Shown here piece by piece: positions 53,437 to 62,474 of a DNA stretch of 64,000 bases. How positions within the stretch are numbered: the first letter of the stretch is position 1; every line of letters starts with the position of its first letter. The notes below the pieces were generated by a model. It saw only the letters and a list, made by a program, of their open reading frames with translations. It was not told where the DNA came from and made no database searches. The translations under genes were made by a program, and so were the position numbers. This stretch comes from an uncultured Alistipes sp. (GTDB taxonomy: Bacteria > Bacteroidota > Bacteroidia > Bacteroidales > Rikenellaceae), in assembly GCF_963931675.1 (NCBI RefSeq), contig NZ_OZ007039.1, forward strand, positions 211,501 through 275,500, read 5' to 3'.

Positions 53437-53471
53437 GTCATTCCCGTCATTCCCGCGAAAGCGGGAATCCA
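53437..53471 (+). repeat. dRS3-like repeat, copy 2, with partial duplication
   Basis: GTCATTCCC (53437-53445) is followed by a full copy with ATTCCCGCGAAAGCGGGAAT at 53449-53468. Confidence 0.7.
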
Positions 53472-53516
53472 CCCGGCTAAGAGCCGGGTTCTATGGGCGC
53501 GGGCTTAAAAAGCCCG
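53472..53516 (+). repeat. Two consecutive AAG/AAA hairpins
   Basis: CCCGGCT-AAG-AGCCGGG (53472-53488) then TTCTATGGGC, directly followed by CGGGCTT-AAA-AAGCCCG (53500-53516) then TTTTATGGGCGAAGG. Confidence 0.78.
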
Positions 53517-53592
53517 TTTTATGGGCGAAGGTGTCACGAAGGGTTTTCGACCCGGTTCTGCGCTCCCGCCCTTAAAAAAGGGAATTTTTCGC

Positions 53593-53600
53593 TATCTTTA
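53593..53600 (+). promoter_or_regulatory. -7 box for rarA
   Basis: TATCTTTA, one base from consensus, lies 23 bases before the ATG at 53623. Confidence 0.4.
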
Positions 53601-53622
53601 CGGCGTAAAAATCTTCCAAACC

Positions 53623-54900
53623 ATGTCCAATACCCCTCTGGCCGAACGCCTGCGCCCCAAAACCCTCGACGAATACATCGGACAGGAGCACCTCGTAGGC
53701 CCGAAAGGCGTCTTCCGCAAGTTCTTCGAAACGGGAAACGTTCCCTCGTTCATCCTCTGGGGTCCCCCGGGCGTGGGCAAAACCACGCTCGCCAAGATCG
53801 TCGCCTCGCAACTCGAACGGCCCTTCTTCACCCTTTCGGCCGTCACCTCCGGCGTCAAGGAGGTCCGCGAAGTGATCGAGTCGGCCCGCAAACAACGCTT
53901 CTTCGACCAGCGGCCCCCGTTCCTCTTCATCGACGAAATCCACCGCTTCAACAAGTCGCAGCAGGATTCGCTGCTCGGGGCCGTCGAGCAGGGGATCGTC
54001 ACGCTGATCGGCGCCACGACCGAAAACCCCTCCTTCGAGGTGATCTCCCCGCTGCTGAGCCGCTGCCAGGTCTATATCCTCCGGGCGCTGGAGGACAAGG
54101 ACCTCCAGACGCTGCTCGACCGCGCCCTGCGCACCGACCTCGAACTGCGCGAACGCGAAATCGAGGTCCGGGAGACCGGAGCGCTGTTCCGGTTCGCGGG
54201 GGGCGATGCCCGCAAGCTGCTCAACATCCTCGACATCCTCGTCGGGGCCACCGACGGAAAGGTGACGATCACCGACCAGTACGTACAGGATTGCCTCCAG
54301 GAAAACATCGCCCTCTACGACAAGAACGGCGAACAGCATTACGACGTCATTTCGGCCTTCATCAAGTCGGTGCGGGGCAGCGACCCCAATGCCGCCGTCT
54401 ACTACCTGGCGCGGATGCTGGCCGGAGGCGAGGAGCCGCGGTTCATTGCCCGGCGGCTGGTGATCCTCGCCGCCGAGGACATCGGGCTGGCGAACCCCAA
54501 CGCGCTGCTGCTGGCCAACGCCTGCTTCGACACGGTGCACAAGATCGGGATGCCCGAGGCACGCATCCCGCTGGCCGAGGCGACGATCTACCTGGCAACC
54601 TCGCCCAAGAGCAATTCGGCCTACATGGCCATCGCCAAGGCCCTCTCGCTCGTGGAGCACGACACGACGAACCGCCCCGTGCCGCTCCACCTGCGCAACG
54701 CCCCGACCAAACTCATGAAACAGGCCGGATATGCCGACGGTTACAAGTACGCCCACGATTACGAGGGGCACTTTGCCGAGCTGGAGTTCCTGCCCGAATC
54801 GCTCGCGGGAACGAAGTTCTACGAACCCGACCCGCAGAACGCCGCCGAGGCCAAGATCGCCGAACGCATCGCCCGCCTCTGGAAAGACAAATACAAATAA
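53623..54900 (+). CDS. rarA: Replication-associated recombination protein A (RarA/MgsA)
   Basis: The 425-residue protein starts at ATG 53623 (MSNTPLAERLRPKTLDEYIG); the open frame extends upstream into the repeat region, but the family begins here. AAA+ motifs are GPPGVGKTTLAKIV (Walker A, about 45), FLFIDEIHRFNKSQQD (Walker B, about 100) and sensor GATTENPSFEV. The C-terminal oligomerisation domain (SDPNAAVYYLARMLAGGE) is typical. RarA acts at stalled replication forks with SSB. It is followed by a phosphodiesterase gene after 55 bases. Confidence 0.94.
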   Translation: MSNTPLAERLRPKTLDEYIGQEHLVGPKGVFRKFFETGNVPSFILWGPPGVGKTTLAKIVASQLERPFFTLSAVTSGVKEVREVIESARKQRFFDQRPPFLFIDEIHRFNKSQQDSLLGAVEQGIVTLIGATTENPSFEVISPLLSRCQVYILRALEDKDLQTLLDRALRTDLELREREIEVRETGALFRFAGGDARKLLNILDILVGATDGKVTITDQYVQDCLQENIALYDKNGEQHYDVISAFIKSVRGSDPNAAVYYLARMLAGGEEPRFIARRLVILAAEDIGLANPNALLLANACFDTVHKIGMPEARIPLAEATIYLATSPKSNSAYMAIAKALSLVEHDTTNRPVPLHLRNAPTKLMKQAGYADGYKYAHDYEGHFAELEFLPESLAGTKFYEPDPQNAAEAKIAERIARLWKDKYK

Positions 54901-54955
54901 CAGCCGGGCAAGCCACGCGGCAAAGGCTCCCCGGACACACGGCAAAACGACACAT

Positions 54956-55459
54956 ATGAAAAAGATAGGGATCATCTCCGACACCCACGGGACCTTCGAC
55001 GAGCCGCTGCGGGAATTCCTGAAGGAAGTCGACGAAATCTGGCACGCCGGCGACATCGGCTCGCTCGAACTGGCCGACCGCATCGCCGCGTTCAAGCCCC
55101 TGCGCGCCGTCTGCGGCAACATCGACGGCGGCATGACCCGGCGGGTCTATCCGCCCTTTCTCTCGTTCGAGTGCGAGGGGGTCCGGGTGCTGATGACCCA
55201 CATCGGCGGCTACCCCCGCCATTACGACCCGCGCGCCGTCCAGCAGATTCAGGCCCTGCGGCCCAAGCTCTTCATCGCGGGCCATTCGCACATCCTCAAG
55301 GTGATGTACGACCCCGTCTACGAGCTGCTGGCCGTCAATCCCGGGGCCGCCGGGGAGTTCGGATTCCAGAAGGTCCGGACCGCCATCCGACTGACGTTCG
55401 ACGCCGGGGAGATGCGCGACATGGAGGTCGGCGAATGGCCCCGGAGCTCAGCCAGATAG
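54956..55459 (+). CDS. YfcE/MJ0936-type metallophosphoesterase
   Basis: The 167-residue protein starts MKKIGIISDTHGTFDEPLRE, with metal-binding motifs SDTHG (D, H), WHAGDIGS (D), CGNID (N), MTHIGG (H) and IAGHSH (two H), the complete set for two metals. It is a small phosphodiesterase, with in vitro activity in relatives on bis-pNPP and possibly 2-prime,3-prime cNMP; the true substrate is unknown. Probably co-transcribed with rarA. Confidence 0.9.
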   Translation: MKKIGIISDTHGTFDEPLREFLKEVDEIWHAGDIGSLELADRIAAFKPLRAVCGNIDGGMTRRVYPPFLSFECEGVRVLMTHIGGYPRHYDPRAVQQIQALRPKLFIAGHSHILKVMYDPVYELLAVNPGAAGEFGFQKVRTAIRLTFDAGEMRDMEVGEWPRSSAR

Positions 55460-55559
55460 CCTTCCGGGAAGGGTTCGGCCCCCAAAATGAACAATATCGC
55501 CCGCATAATAAACACAAGCGTCCGTCCGTTAGTTGAGCGAATTCTAACGACGACGCAAC

Positions 55560-58010
55560 ATGCAACTGAAAATCTCAAAAACGCTGGAGGGTATCATCGC
55601 CCGGGTGGCTTTCAACACCACCAAGGCGGGAACCACCCACTCGCTCAAGGATTTCCTCACGCTGGAGCTGCTGCGTGAAGAGGGATCCCTGGCCTACCAA
55701 CTGCTCTCCTCCCGGCTCAAGGACTGGGAGCTCTATCAGGTATGCCTGCGCATCGAACGGGAAATCGCCGCACCCCGGCAGCCCGATGCCCGAACGCCCG
55801 AAGAATTTTACCGGCACTTCACCGAAGAACTGCTCGCAACCCCCACCGCCGCCAAAAGCGTATCCACGGCCCACGCCCTGCAACGGATCGCCGAAGACCG
55901 CTCGACGGCAACCGCCCGGGTGCTGGAGATGTACGGCGTGAATGCCGAAACCATTGCCCGGGACCTGCGGAAATTCGCCGTGGGAGACGACTTCCGCACC
56001 GAAATCCCGGTCGTCAACCTCCTCGATTTCCACGAGGAGAACAAACCCGCCGAAAAGCACGCCCTGCTCGAAAAGTTCGGGTCGGACCTCACGCGCCTGG
56101 CCCGCGAAGGGAAGATCGACCCCGTCGTGGGGCGCGACGCCGAGATCGAGCGCGTGGTACAGATCCTCTCGCGGCGCAAGAAGAACAACCCGATGCTCAT
56201 CGGCGAGGCCGGTGTGGGCAAGAGCGCGATCGTCGAGGGACTCGCCCTGCGCATCGCACGGGGCGAAGTCCCCTACACGATCGCCGACAAACGCCTCTTC
56301 GCACTCGACATCGCGGCGCTGGTCGCCGGGACGAAGTTCCGGGGCGAATTCGAGGAGCGGATACAGCAGCTCCTCGACGAACTGCGCAACGACCGCCGCA
56401 CGATCCTCTTCATCGACGAAATCCACACCATCGTGGGGGCCGGGGCCACACAAGGAAGCCTCGACACGGCCAACATCCTCAAACCGGCCCTGGCCCGGGG
56501 CGAGATCCGGACCATCGGCGCCACGACACTCGACGAATACCGCGAAAACATCGAGTGCGATGCGGCCCTCGAACGGCGGTTCCAGAAGGTCATGGTCGAA
56601 CCCACGACCGCGGAGCAGACCCTCCGCATCCTGCACAACCTCGCCCCGCACTACGAACGCCACCACCGTGTCCGCTACACGGATGCGGCCCTGAAGGCCT
56701 GCGTGGAGCTCGCCGGGCGCTACATCCCCGACCGCTGTTTCCCCGACAAGGCCATCGACATTCTGGACGAGGCGGGTTCGCGGGCCCACCTCCGTTCGGC
56801 CTGCGAGCCCGAGGAGCTCCGGAACATGGAACAGGAGCTGCACGACGTCCGCCGCGAACGCCGCGAAGCCGTCGAGGCCCTGGTCTACGAAAAGGCCGCC
56901 TCGGCGCGGATGCGCGAAATCGCCCTGCGCTCGAAACTCGACGAAAGCCGCGCCGAATGGCAGCGCTCGCTCGAACACAACCCCGCGGAGATCACCGAAG
57001 AGCAGATCCGGCAGGTCATCACCTCCATGACGGGCATTCCGGCCGAACGGCTCTCGGATGGAGAAACGGCCCGGCTGCAAAGTCTCCAGGAGCACCTCGC
57101 CCGGCGGGTCGTCGGACAGCAGGAGGCCGTGGAACGGATCGCCGGGTCGATCCGCCGGGCGAGGGCCGGGCTGAAGGACGAGAACCGCCCGATCGGCATA
57201 TTCCTCTTCGTGGGGCCCACGGGCGTAGGCAAGACCCTGCTGGCCAAGGAGGTCTCGAAGTGGCTTTTCGACGAACGCCGCGGCCTGATCCGCATCGACA
57301 TGAGCGAGTATGCCGAAAAGCACAACGTCGCCCGCCTGATCGGTGCACCCCCGGGGTATGTCGGGTACGGCGAGGGTGGGCAGTTGACCGAAGCCGTGCG
57401 GCGCCAGCCTTATGCCGTGGTGCTCTTCGACGAGATTGAGAAGGCCCATCCCGAGGTCTTCAACGCCCTGCTGCAGATCTTCGACGAGGGACATCTCACC
57501 GACGGTGCGGGTCGCCGGGTCGACTTCCGGAATACGATCCTGATCATGACCTCGAACGTCGGATCGAAAGCCGCGGCCCGGCGCTCGGTGCAGGTCGGCT
57601 ACCCCACGGTCTCGAAGCAGGCCGCCCTCGACGACGCCCCGCAGTCCGAATACCAGAAGGCTCTGGAGCAAACCTTCACGCCGGAGTTCCTGAACCGCAT
57701 CGACGACATCGTTTCGTTCCGCACGCTGGAGATTGCCGACGTGAAGCGGATTGTCGACCTGGAGCTGCAGGGGCTGCTCCGTCGCGCCAGGCGCCTTGGA
57801 TACAAGGTGAAGGTTACCGACGGAGCCAGGCGCCGTCTCGCCGCCATGGGCTACGAAGCCCGCTACGGAGCCCGCGCCCTGAAGCGCACGCTCACGGACC
57901 AGGTCGAAGAGCCCCTCTCCGAACTGATCATCGACGGCAAACTCCCCGAAGGCGGGACCGTAATCGTCGAATCGGACAAACAGCGCGGCATCCGCCTGCG
58001 CGTGGCGTGA
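55560..58010 (+). CDS. Clp/Hsp100 ATPase, ClpC-like
   Basis: The 816-residue protein has two AAA+ domains: [17 protein letters not shown] with [13 protein letters not shown] (about 220-300), and [14 protein letters not shown] with [14 protein letters not shown] (about 550-620). The N-terminal domain (about 1-150) is poorly conserved. A loop after [12 protein letters not shown] reads VGYPT at the place where ClpC has VGF for binding ClpP, so it may work with ClpP. No clpP is nearby. The middle domain is short, unlike ClpB, which argues against a disaggregase. No type VI secretion genes are near. Confidence 0.85.
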   Translation: MQLKISKTLEGIIARVAFNTTKAGTTHSLKDFLTLELLREEGSLAYQLLSSRLKDWELYQVCLRIEREIAAPRQPDARTPEEFYRHFTEELLATPTAAKSVSTAHALQRIAEDRSTATARVLEMYGVNAETIARDLRKFAVGDDFRTEIPVVNLLDFHEENKPAEKHALLEKFGSDLTRLAREGKIDPVVGRDAEIERVVQILSRRKKNNPMLIGEAGVGKSAIVEGLALRIARGEVPYTIADKRLFALDIAALVAGTKFRGEFEERIQQLLDELRNDRRTILFIDEIHTIVGAGATQGSLDTANILKPALARGEIRTIGATTLDEYRENIECDAALERRFQKVMVEPTTAEQTLRILHNLAPHYERHHRVRYTDAALKACVELAGRYIPDRCFPDKAIDILDEAGSRAHLRSACEPEELRNMEQELHDVRRERREAVEALVYEKAASARMREIALRSKLDESRAEWQRSLEHNPAEITEEQIRQVITSMTGIPAERLSDGETARLQSLQEHLARRVVGQQEAVERIAGSIRRARAGLKDENRPIGIFLFVGPTGVGKTLLAKEVSKWLFDERRGLIRIDMSEYAEKHNVARLIGAPPGYVGYGEGGQLTEAVRRQPYAVVLFDEIEKAHPEVFNALLQIFDEGHLTDGAGRRVDFRNTILIMTSNVGSKAAARRSVQVGYPTVSKQAALDDAPQSEYQKALEQTFTPEFLNRIDDIVSFRTLEIADVKRIVDLELQGLLRRARRLGYKVKVTDGARRRLAAMGYEARYGARALKRTLTDQVEEPLSELIIDGKLPEGGTVIVESDKQRGIRLRVA

Positions 58011-58063
58011 CCCCGGCGGGCCGCCCATGTCCGAAGCGGGTCCAACGCCCGCTTCCGGACCGG

Positions 58064-58104
58064 AAAAGGAGAATCCTCCGCAAAAGGGTCTCCTTTTCTT
58101 TTTT
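58064..58104 (+). terminator. Terminator after the Clp gene
   Basis: AAAAGGAGA (58064-58072) pairs with TCTCCTTTT (58089-58097), followed by a T-rich tail. A GC-rich hairpin (58033-58055) lies just before. Confidence 0.75.
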
Positions 58105-58119
58105 CCGGGAAGAATTTCG

Positions 58120-58127
58120 TACCTTTG
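58120..58127 (+). promoter_or_regulatory. -7 box for the second MATE gene
   Basis: TACCTTTG lies 20 bases before the ATG at 58147, after a terminator. Confidence 0.55.
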
Positions 58128-58146
58128 CAGACCAAAAATCGCGAAT

Positions 58147-59514
58147 ATGTATCGTTTTTCAACATACAAGGAGCAATACAGGCAGAATCTGAAACTGGCC
58201 TTTCCCGTGGTACTCACCCAGTTGGGGCAGATCCTCACGCAGTTCACCGACAACCTCATGGTCGGCCGCTACGGCGGTGACGACCCCCTGCCGCTGGCGG
58301 CCGTATCGTTCGGCGGAACGGTCTTCTTCATCCTCTTCATCGCCTCGATCGGCATCGCCATGGGCATGACACCCCTCGTCGGCGAGCTCTACGCCCAGAA
58401 CGACCGCGAAAAATCCGCCGGGCTGCTCCAGAACGGAATCCTCTTCTACGGACTGCTCGGCGTGGTCATGGCCGCCGTGCAGTATGCACTGATCCCGCTG
58501 ATGTACCACCTCCGGCAGCCCGTCGAGGTGGTCGACGCCGCCATCCCCTACTACAAGATGCTCGTGTACAGCATGCCGGCCGTGATGCTCTTCTTCGCCT
58601 TCAAGCAGTTCCTCGAAGGCGTCGGCAACACCCACGCCGAGATGTACGCCACGATCATCGCCAACGTGGCCAACATCGGCTTCAACTACCTCTTCATCTA
58701 CGGGCACTGCGGAATGCCCGAAATGGGCGCCGAAGGAGCCGGGCTCGGGACCCTCCTCGCCCGTGTGATGGGGATGGTGCTCATCATCGGCTATTTCGTC
58801 TCGCGCTCCCGCTACCGGCTCTACCTGCAGCGTTTCTCGCGCCGGAAATTCTCCCGGACGGATGTCCGGCAGCTGCTCCACATGGGCGGGCCGATCTCAC
58901 TGCAGATGTTCCTCGAATCCTCGGCCTTTGTCGGAACGGGCATCATGATGGGATGGTTCGGGGCCGAAGCCAAGGCGACCATCAGCGCCAACCAGATCGC
59001 CATGACCATCGGAAACTGCGCCTTCATGATCGTCATGTCGATCGGCGCCGCCACGACGATCCGCGTATCGCACTGCTACGGAGCCCGCAACATCGGCGAA
59101 CTCTCGCTCGCCGCCAAGGCCTCGTACCACCTCGTGCTGGCCTGGAACGCCTTCGCCGCCCTGGTCTTCATCTCCCTGCGCCACTTCATCCCCACGCTCT
59201 TCACCACCAATGCCGAGGTCATCGCCATCGCTTCGCATCTCCTGGCCTTCGCCGCCCTGTACCAGCTCTCGGACGGCATTCAGAACGTCTCGGTGGGCAT
59301 CCTCCGCGGCATTCAGGACGTCAAGATCATCATGCCCATCGCCCTGATCTCCTACTGGATCCTCAACCTTCCGGTGGGCTACCTGCTGGGGTTCTCGCTC
59401 GGGATGGGGCCCTCGGGGCTCTACGTCGGATTCACCTTCGGGTTGTCGACCGCCGCCCTGCTGATGATCCTGCGCATCCGGCGCAGCGTGCGGCGGCTCT
59501 ACGCGGTGAAATAA
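58147..59514 (+). CDS. MATE-family efflux pump
   Basis: The 455-residue protein starts at ATG 58147 (MYRFSTYKEQYRQNLKLAFP), chosen because the promoter lies just before it. MATE features are TDNLMVGRYGGDDPLPLAAV (about 34), KQFLEGVGNTHAEMYATIIA (about 150) and ATTIRVSHCYGARNIGELS (about 300). It is closer to the NorM type than the 33692 protein. An exporter of drugs or metabolites driven by an ion gradient. Confidence 0.9.
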   Translation: MYRFSTYKEQYRQNLKLAFPVVLTQLGQILTQFTDNLMVGRYGGDDPLPLAAVSFGGTVFFILFIASIGIAMGMTPLVGELYAQNDREKSAGLLQNGILFYGLLGVVMAAVQYALIPLMYHLRQPVEVVDAAIPYYKMLVYSMPAVMLFFAFKQFLEGVGNTHAEMYATIIANVANIGFNYLFIYGHCGMPEMGAEGAGLGTLLARVMGMVLIIGYFVSRSRYRLYLQRFSRRKFSRTDVRQLLHMGGPISLQMFLESSAFVGTGIMMGWFGAEAKATISANQIAMTIGNCAFMIVMSIGAATTIRVSHCYGARNIGELSLAAKASYHLVLAWNAFAALVFISLRHFIPTLFTTNAEVIAIASHLLAFAALYQLSDGIQNVSVGILRGIQDVKIIMPIALISYWILNLPVGYLLGFSLGMGPSGLYVGFTFGLSTAALLMILRIRRSVRRLYAVK

Positions 59515-59525
59515 AAAATTTTTCG

Positions 59526-59533
59526 TATCTTTA
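59526..59533 (+). promoter_or_regulatory. -7 box for the RicT-like gene
   Basis: TATCTTTA, one base from consensus, lies 18 bases before the ATG at 59551. Confidence 0.4.
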
Positions 59534-59550
59534 CGCAAATTATACCCGAA

Positions 59551-61125
59551 ATGGAGATCGAAAAACAACATAAAGGCGTCTACAAGCCCGAAGTGGGCCG
59601 CGGCTGCGCCTTCCGTGAGGACGGTTCGGAACCCGAAGCCAGAATCTGCAACGGGTGTTTCAAACTCCACGAAACCCCCTGGCTCGAAGAGTTCCCCGTC
59701 AATGAACCCTCGGAGATCGTCGAGGTGCGATTCAAGAATACCCGCCGTTCGTTCTATCAGAACGTCAACCACCTCGACCTCAAGCGCGGCGACATCGTAG
59801 CCGTCGAGGCATCGCCCGGACACGATATCGGTATCGTCTCGCTGACCGGCGACCTTGTGGCCCGCCAGATGCGCCGCACGGGTTTCAACCCCTACAACGG
59901 CGAATTCAAGAAGATCTACCGCAAGGCCAAACCCTTCGATATAGAACGCTGGCAGGAGGCCATCGCCCTCGAACACGAAACGATGATCGCCTCGCGCCAG
60001 ATCGCTGCCGACATGGGACTCAACATGAAGATCGGCGACGTCGAGTACCAGGGCGACAAGATCAAGGCCATCTTCTACTACATCGCTGATGAACGGGTCG
60101 ACTTCCGCGAACTGATCAAGGTCTTCGCCGAACGCTTCCACATCCGCATCGAGATGAAGCAGATCGGCGCCCGCCAGGAGGCCGGACGCATCGGCGGACT
60201 GGGCGCCTGCGGACGCGAACTGTGCTGTGCGTCGTGGATGTCGAGCTTTTCGAGCGTCACGACCGGCGCCGCCCGCGTGCAGGACATCTCGCTCAACCCC
60301 CAGAAACTCGCCGGGCAGTGCTCGAAGCTCAAGTGCTGCATGATGTACGAATACGACACCTATGTCGATGCCCGCAAGGATTTCCCGCGGCTGCGCGAGC
60401 CCCTGCAGACCGTCGACGGGGAGTGGTTCCTGGTCAAGAGCGACGTGCTGGCCGGGACGATGAGCTTCTCGTCGTCGAAGGAGACGATGGCCAACGTCAC
60501 GACGCTGCCCGTTTCGCGCGTGAAGGAGATCCTCGCGCTGAACCGGCAGGGTAAAAAGGTCGAGCAACTGCAGCATGAAGACGACATGCGCCCGACGGTC
60601 GAGGAGCCGACCTACCGTTCGGAGGAGGACAGCATCACGCGCTTCGACCAGACCAAGCGCCGCAAACGCGGCGGCCGCAACAAGAACCGCGGCGGACAGA
60701 ACAGACAGCAGGAGGGCGCCAACGGACAGAACGGACAGGGCCGACAGCAGAACGGGCAGCAGAGTGCCTCGGCAGACTCTTCGCGGCAGGGAGGTCCGTC
60801 GGAAGAGCGCGGAGCACAGCCGCGCGAAAACCGGTCCGAGCATCCGCAGCGCCGCAACCAGCGGGGCCGGAACGGCGGAAATGGCGGGAACAACGGGAAC
60901 GGCAACTCCGGAGCTTCGGGAAATAACGGCAGCGAGGGCGCTGCAAACTCCGGCAACGGCGAACAGCAACGGCAGGAGAACAGCCGTCCGGGCAACCGCG
61001 AAAACCGGGGTCCGAAGCCGGAGAACGGCAACCGCGAAAACCGCCGCAGCAGCAACCGCCGCCGCAACAACGGAGAGCGGAACGACGGGAACAACGGCAA
61101 CGAAAATCCGCCCCGCAACGAATAG
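59551..61125 (+). CDS. PSP1-domain protein, RicT-like, with a disordered C-terminus
   Basis: The 524-residue protein has a PSP1 domain (about 55-320) with FKNTRRSFYQN, HDIGIVSLTGDLVARQM, IGARQEAGRIGGLGACGREL and CCASWMSSF, SKLKCCMMYEYDTY. The clustered cysteines bind [4Fe-4S] in RicT (YaaT) of Bacillus, part of a complex that controls RNase Y and competence. From about residue 365 it is an Asn/Gly/Arg/Gln-rich tail that is probably disordered. In Bacteroidota it is often next to gldH, as here. Confidence 0.85.
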   Translation: MEIEKQHKGVYKPEVGRGCAFREDGSEPEARICNGCFKLHETPWLEEFPVNEPSEIVEVRFKNTRRSFYQNVNHLDLKRGDIVAVEASPGHDIGIVSLTGDLVARQMRRTGFNPYNGEFKKIYRKAKPFDIERWQEAIALEHETMIASRQIAADMGLNMKIGDVEYQGDKIKAIFYYIADERVDFRELIKVFAERFHIRIEMKQIGARQEAGRIGGLGACGRELCCASWMSSFSSVTTGAARVQDISLNPQKLAGQCSKLKCCMMYEYDTYVDARKDFPRLREPLQTVDGEWFLVKSDVLAGTMSFSSSKETMANVTTLPVSRVKEILALNRQGKKVEQLQHEDDMRPTVEEPTYRSEEDSITRFDQTKRRKRGGRNKNRGGQNRQQEGANGQNGQGRQQNGQQSASADSSRQGGPSEERGAQPRENRSEHPQRRNQRGRNGGNGGNNGNGNSGASGNNGSEGAANSGNGEQQRQENSRPGNRENRGPKPENGNRENRRSSNRRRNNGERNDGNNGNENPPRNE

Positions 61126-61137
61126 CAGACGGAAAGG

Positions 61138-61599
61138 GTGAAGCGGAACTTGCGAGATACGCTTCTGACGGGGCTTCTGCTCGTCGGAGCAGCCGGAATA
61201 GCCGGAGGCTTCGCAGGCTGCACATCCCCGTACCAGACCGCCGCCACGGATGTCAACCCGGCAGGCTGGGAGCGGACGGCCGAACTCCGTCTGGAGAATG
61301 CCGACACCGTGACGCTGCGCGATGCCGCGCTCTTCGTGCGCTACGACGAACGCTTCGCGGAAGACACCCTCACGGTGCAGATCGCCGCCATCGCACCCGA
61401 TTCGCTCCGGTTCGAAGAGCGGTTCCTGCTGGCCATCCCCCGCACGAAAAACCCCGCGGCCCTGACGGGCGAGGCACTCATCCCCTACCGCTGTCGGATC
61501 CGGCTCGCCAGTCCGGGCGAATACCGGTGGTGCGTGACGCCGGTCCGCAGCGTCCGCGGCGTAGAGGCCGTCGGGCTCCGCCTCTCGAAGAGCAACTGA
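61138..61599 (+). CDS. GldH-like gliding-motility lipoprotein
   Basis: The 153-residue protein starts at GTG 61138, with a lipoprotein signal (MKRNLRDTLLTGLLLVGAAG...GGFAGC, Cys about residue 28). The mature part has YQTAATDVNPAGWERTAELR and VRYDERFAEDTLTVQIAAIA, weakly matching GldH. GldH is common in non-gliding Bacteroidota, where its role is unknown. The assignment rests on layout and the RicT-like neighbour 12 bases upstream. Confidence 0.6.
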   Translation: MKRNLRDTLLTGLLLVGAAGIAGGFAGCTSPYQTAATDVNPAGWERTAELRLENADTVTLRDAALFVRYDERFAEDTLTVQIAAIAPDSLRFEERFLLAIPRTKNPAALTGEALIPYRCRIRLASPGEYRWCVTPVRSVRGVEAVGLRLSKSN

Positions 61600-61667
61600 C
61601 AGACGGAAGGGATGCGACCGGCCGGTCGCATCCCGCCACCGAACCATAACGCCAAGCCAACAAACCC

Positions 61668-62420
61668 ATGGGAAAAGACAAACTCCGCCGCTTCCGCGAG
61701 AACCTGACCTTCGCGTGCTTCGTACAGCCCGAATTCGAGGAGGTTTTCCGCCACGACCATCCGCTGAAGGGGCACTGGAACCGCGATTTCTTCCATAACG
61801 ACCACCCCATCGTGCTCGAACTCGGCTGCGGGAAGGGGGAATACACCGTGGCGCTGGCCGAGCGCGACCCCAACCGCAACTACATCGGGATCGACATCAA
61901 GGGGGCCCGGATGTGGCGCGGCGCGAAGACCGCCACCGAACGCGGCATGAGCAACGTCGGATTCCTCCGCACGCGAATCGAATTCATCAACGGGCTCTTC
62001 GCCGAAGGAGAGGTCGCGGAGTTGTGGATCACCTTCCCCGACCCGCAGCTCAAGACCCGTCGGGCCAAGAAACGCCTTACCTCGCCGTTGTTCCTCGAAT
62101 ACTACGCCCGGCTGCTGCGGCCCGACGGAGTAATCCATCTCAAGACCGACTCGAAGCATCTCTACGCCTATACGAACGAGGTGATCCGCCATTTCGGGCT
62201 TCCCTGCGAGGTCTCCGAGGCGGACATCTACGGCTCGGGGTATGCCGACGAGGTGCTGTCGGTCAAGACCGCCTACGAGGAGCGCTTCCTCGGCATGGGG
62301 CTCCCGATCACCTACACCCGCTTCCGCCTCGACGGGCAGCGCGACTTCCCCTGGTTCGACTGGGAGGAGGACGACAAGCTCGAAAAGGACGACGAGGAGG
62401 TGCGCAAAACCGGACGTTGA
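61668..62420 (+). CDS. trmB: tRNA (guanine-46-N7)-methyltransferase
   Basis: The 250-residue protein has IVLELGCGKGEYTVALAERD (SAM-binding motif I, about 48), NYIGIDIKGARMWRGAKTA and LWITFPDPQLKTRRAKKRLT (catalytic Asp in FPDPQ, about 124), all TrmB hallmarks. It methylates N7 of G46 in tRNA variable loops. It follows gldH-like by 68 bases and ends in a terminator hairpin. Confidence 0.93.
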   Translation: MGKDKLRRFRENLTFACFVQPEFEEVFRHDHPLKGHWNRDFFHNDHPIVLELGCGKGEYTVALAERDPNRNYIGIDIKGARMWRGAKTATERGMSNVGFLRTRIEFINGLFAEGEVAELWITFPDPQLKTRRAKKRLTSPLFLEYYARLLRPDGVIHLKTDSKHLYAYTNEVIRHFGLPCEVSEADIYGSGYADEVLSVKTAYEERFLGMGLPITYTRFRLDGQRDFPWFDWEEDDKLEKDDEEVRKTGR

Positions 62421-62436
62421 GTCCGGTTTTGCGTTT
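62403..62436. terminator. Terminator over the trmB stop
   Basis: CGCAAAACCGGAC (62403-62415) pairs perfectly with GTCCGGTTTTGCG (62421-62433), followed by TTTC; the stop codon is in the loop. Confidence 0.8.
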
Positions 62437-62474
62437 CGTTCCACCAGCCCCGCCGTACGGCGGAATGGGACAGG

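Larger units (their letters stand above)
52490..53590. other. Non-coding mosaic of hairpins and repeats between divergent genes
   Basis: This 1.1-kb gap has no supportable gene. It is built from repeated hairpin modules listed separately: three copies of a two-hairpin module, four further hairpins of the same type, inverted 43-bp and 21-bp arms, dRS3-like 20-mers, and perfect local palindromes at 53004-53031 (GGCGCTTTTTG arms) and 53174-53201 (GGGTACCTTTTG arms). Short open frames within it are by-products of the repeats. Confidence 0.75.

Noticed and set aside
55560..58010. ClpV of a type VI secretion system
   Set aside because: No Tss, Hcp or VgrG genes are present and the protein looks like ClpC.
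58027..58146. N-terminal extension of the MATE protein
   Set aside because: The region contains a terminator and the -7 box at 58120, so translation should start at 58147.
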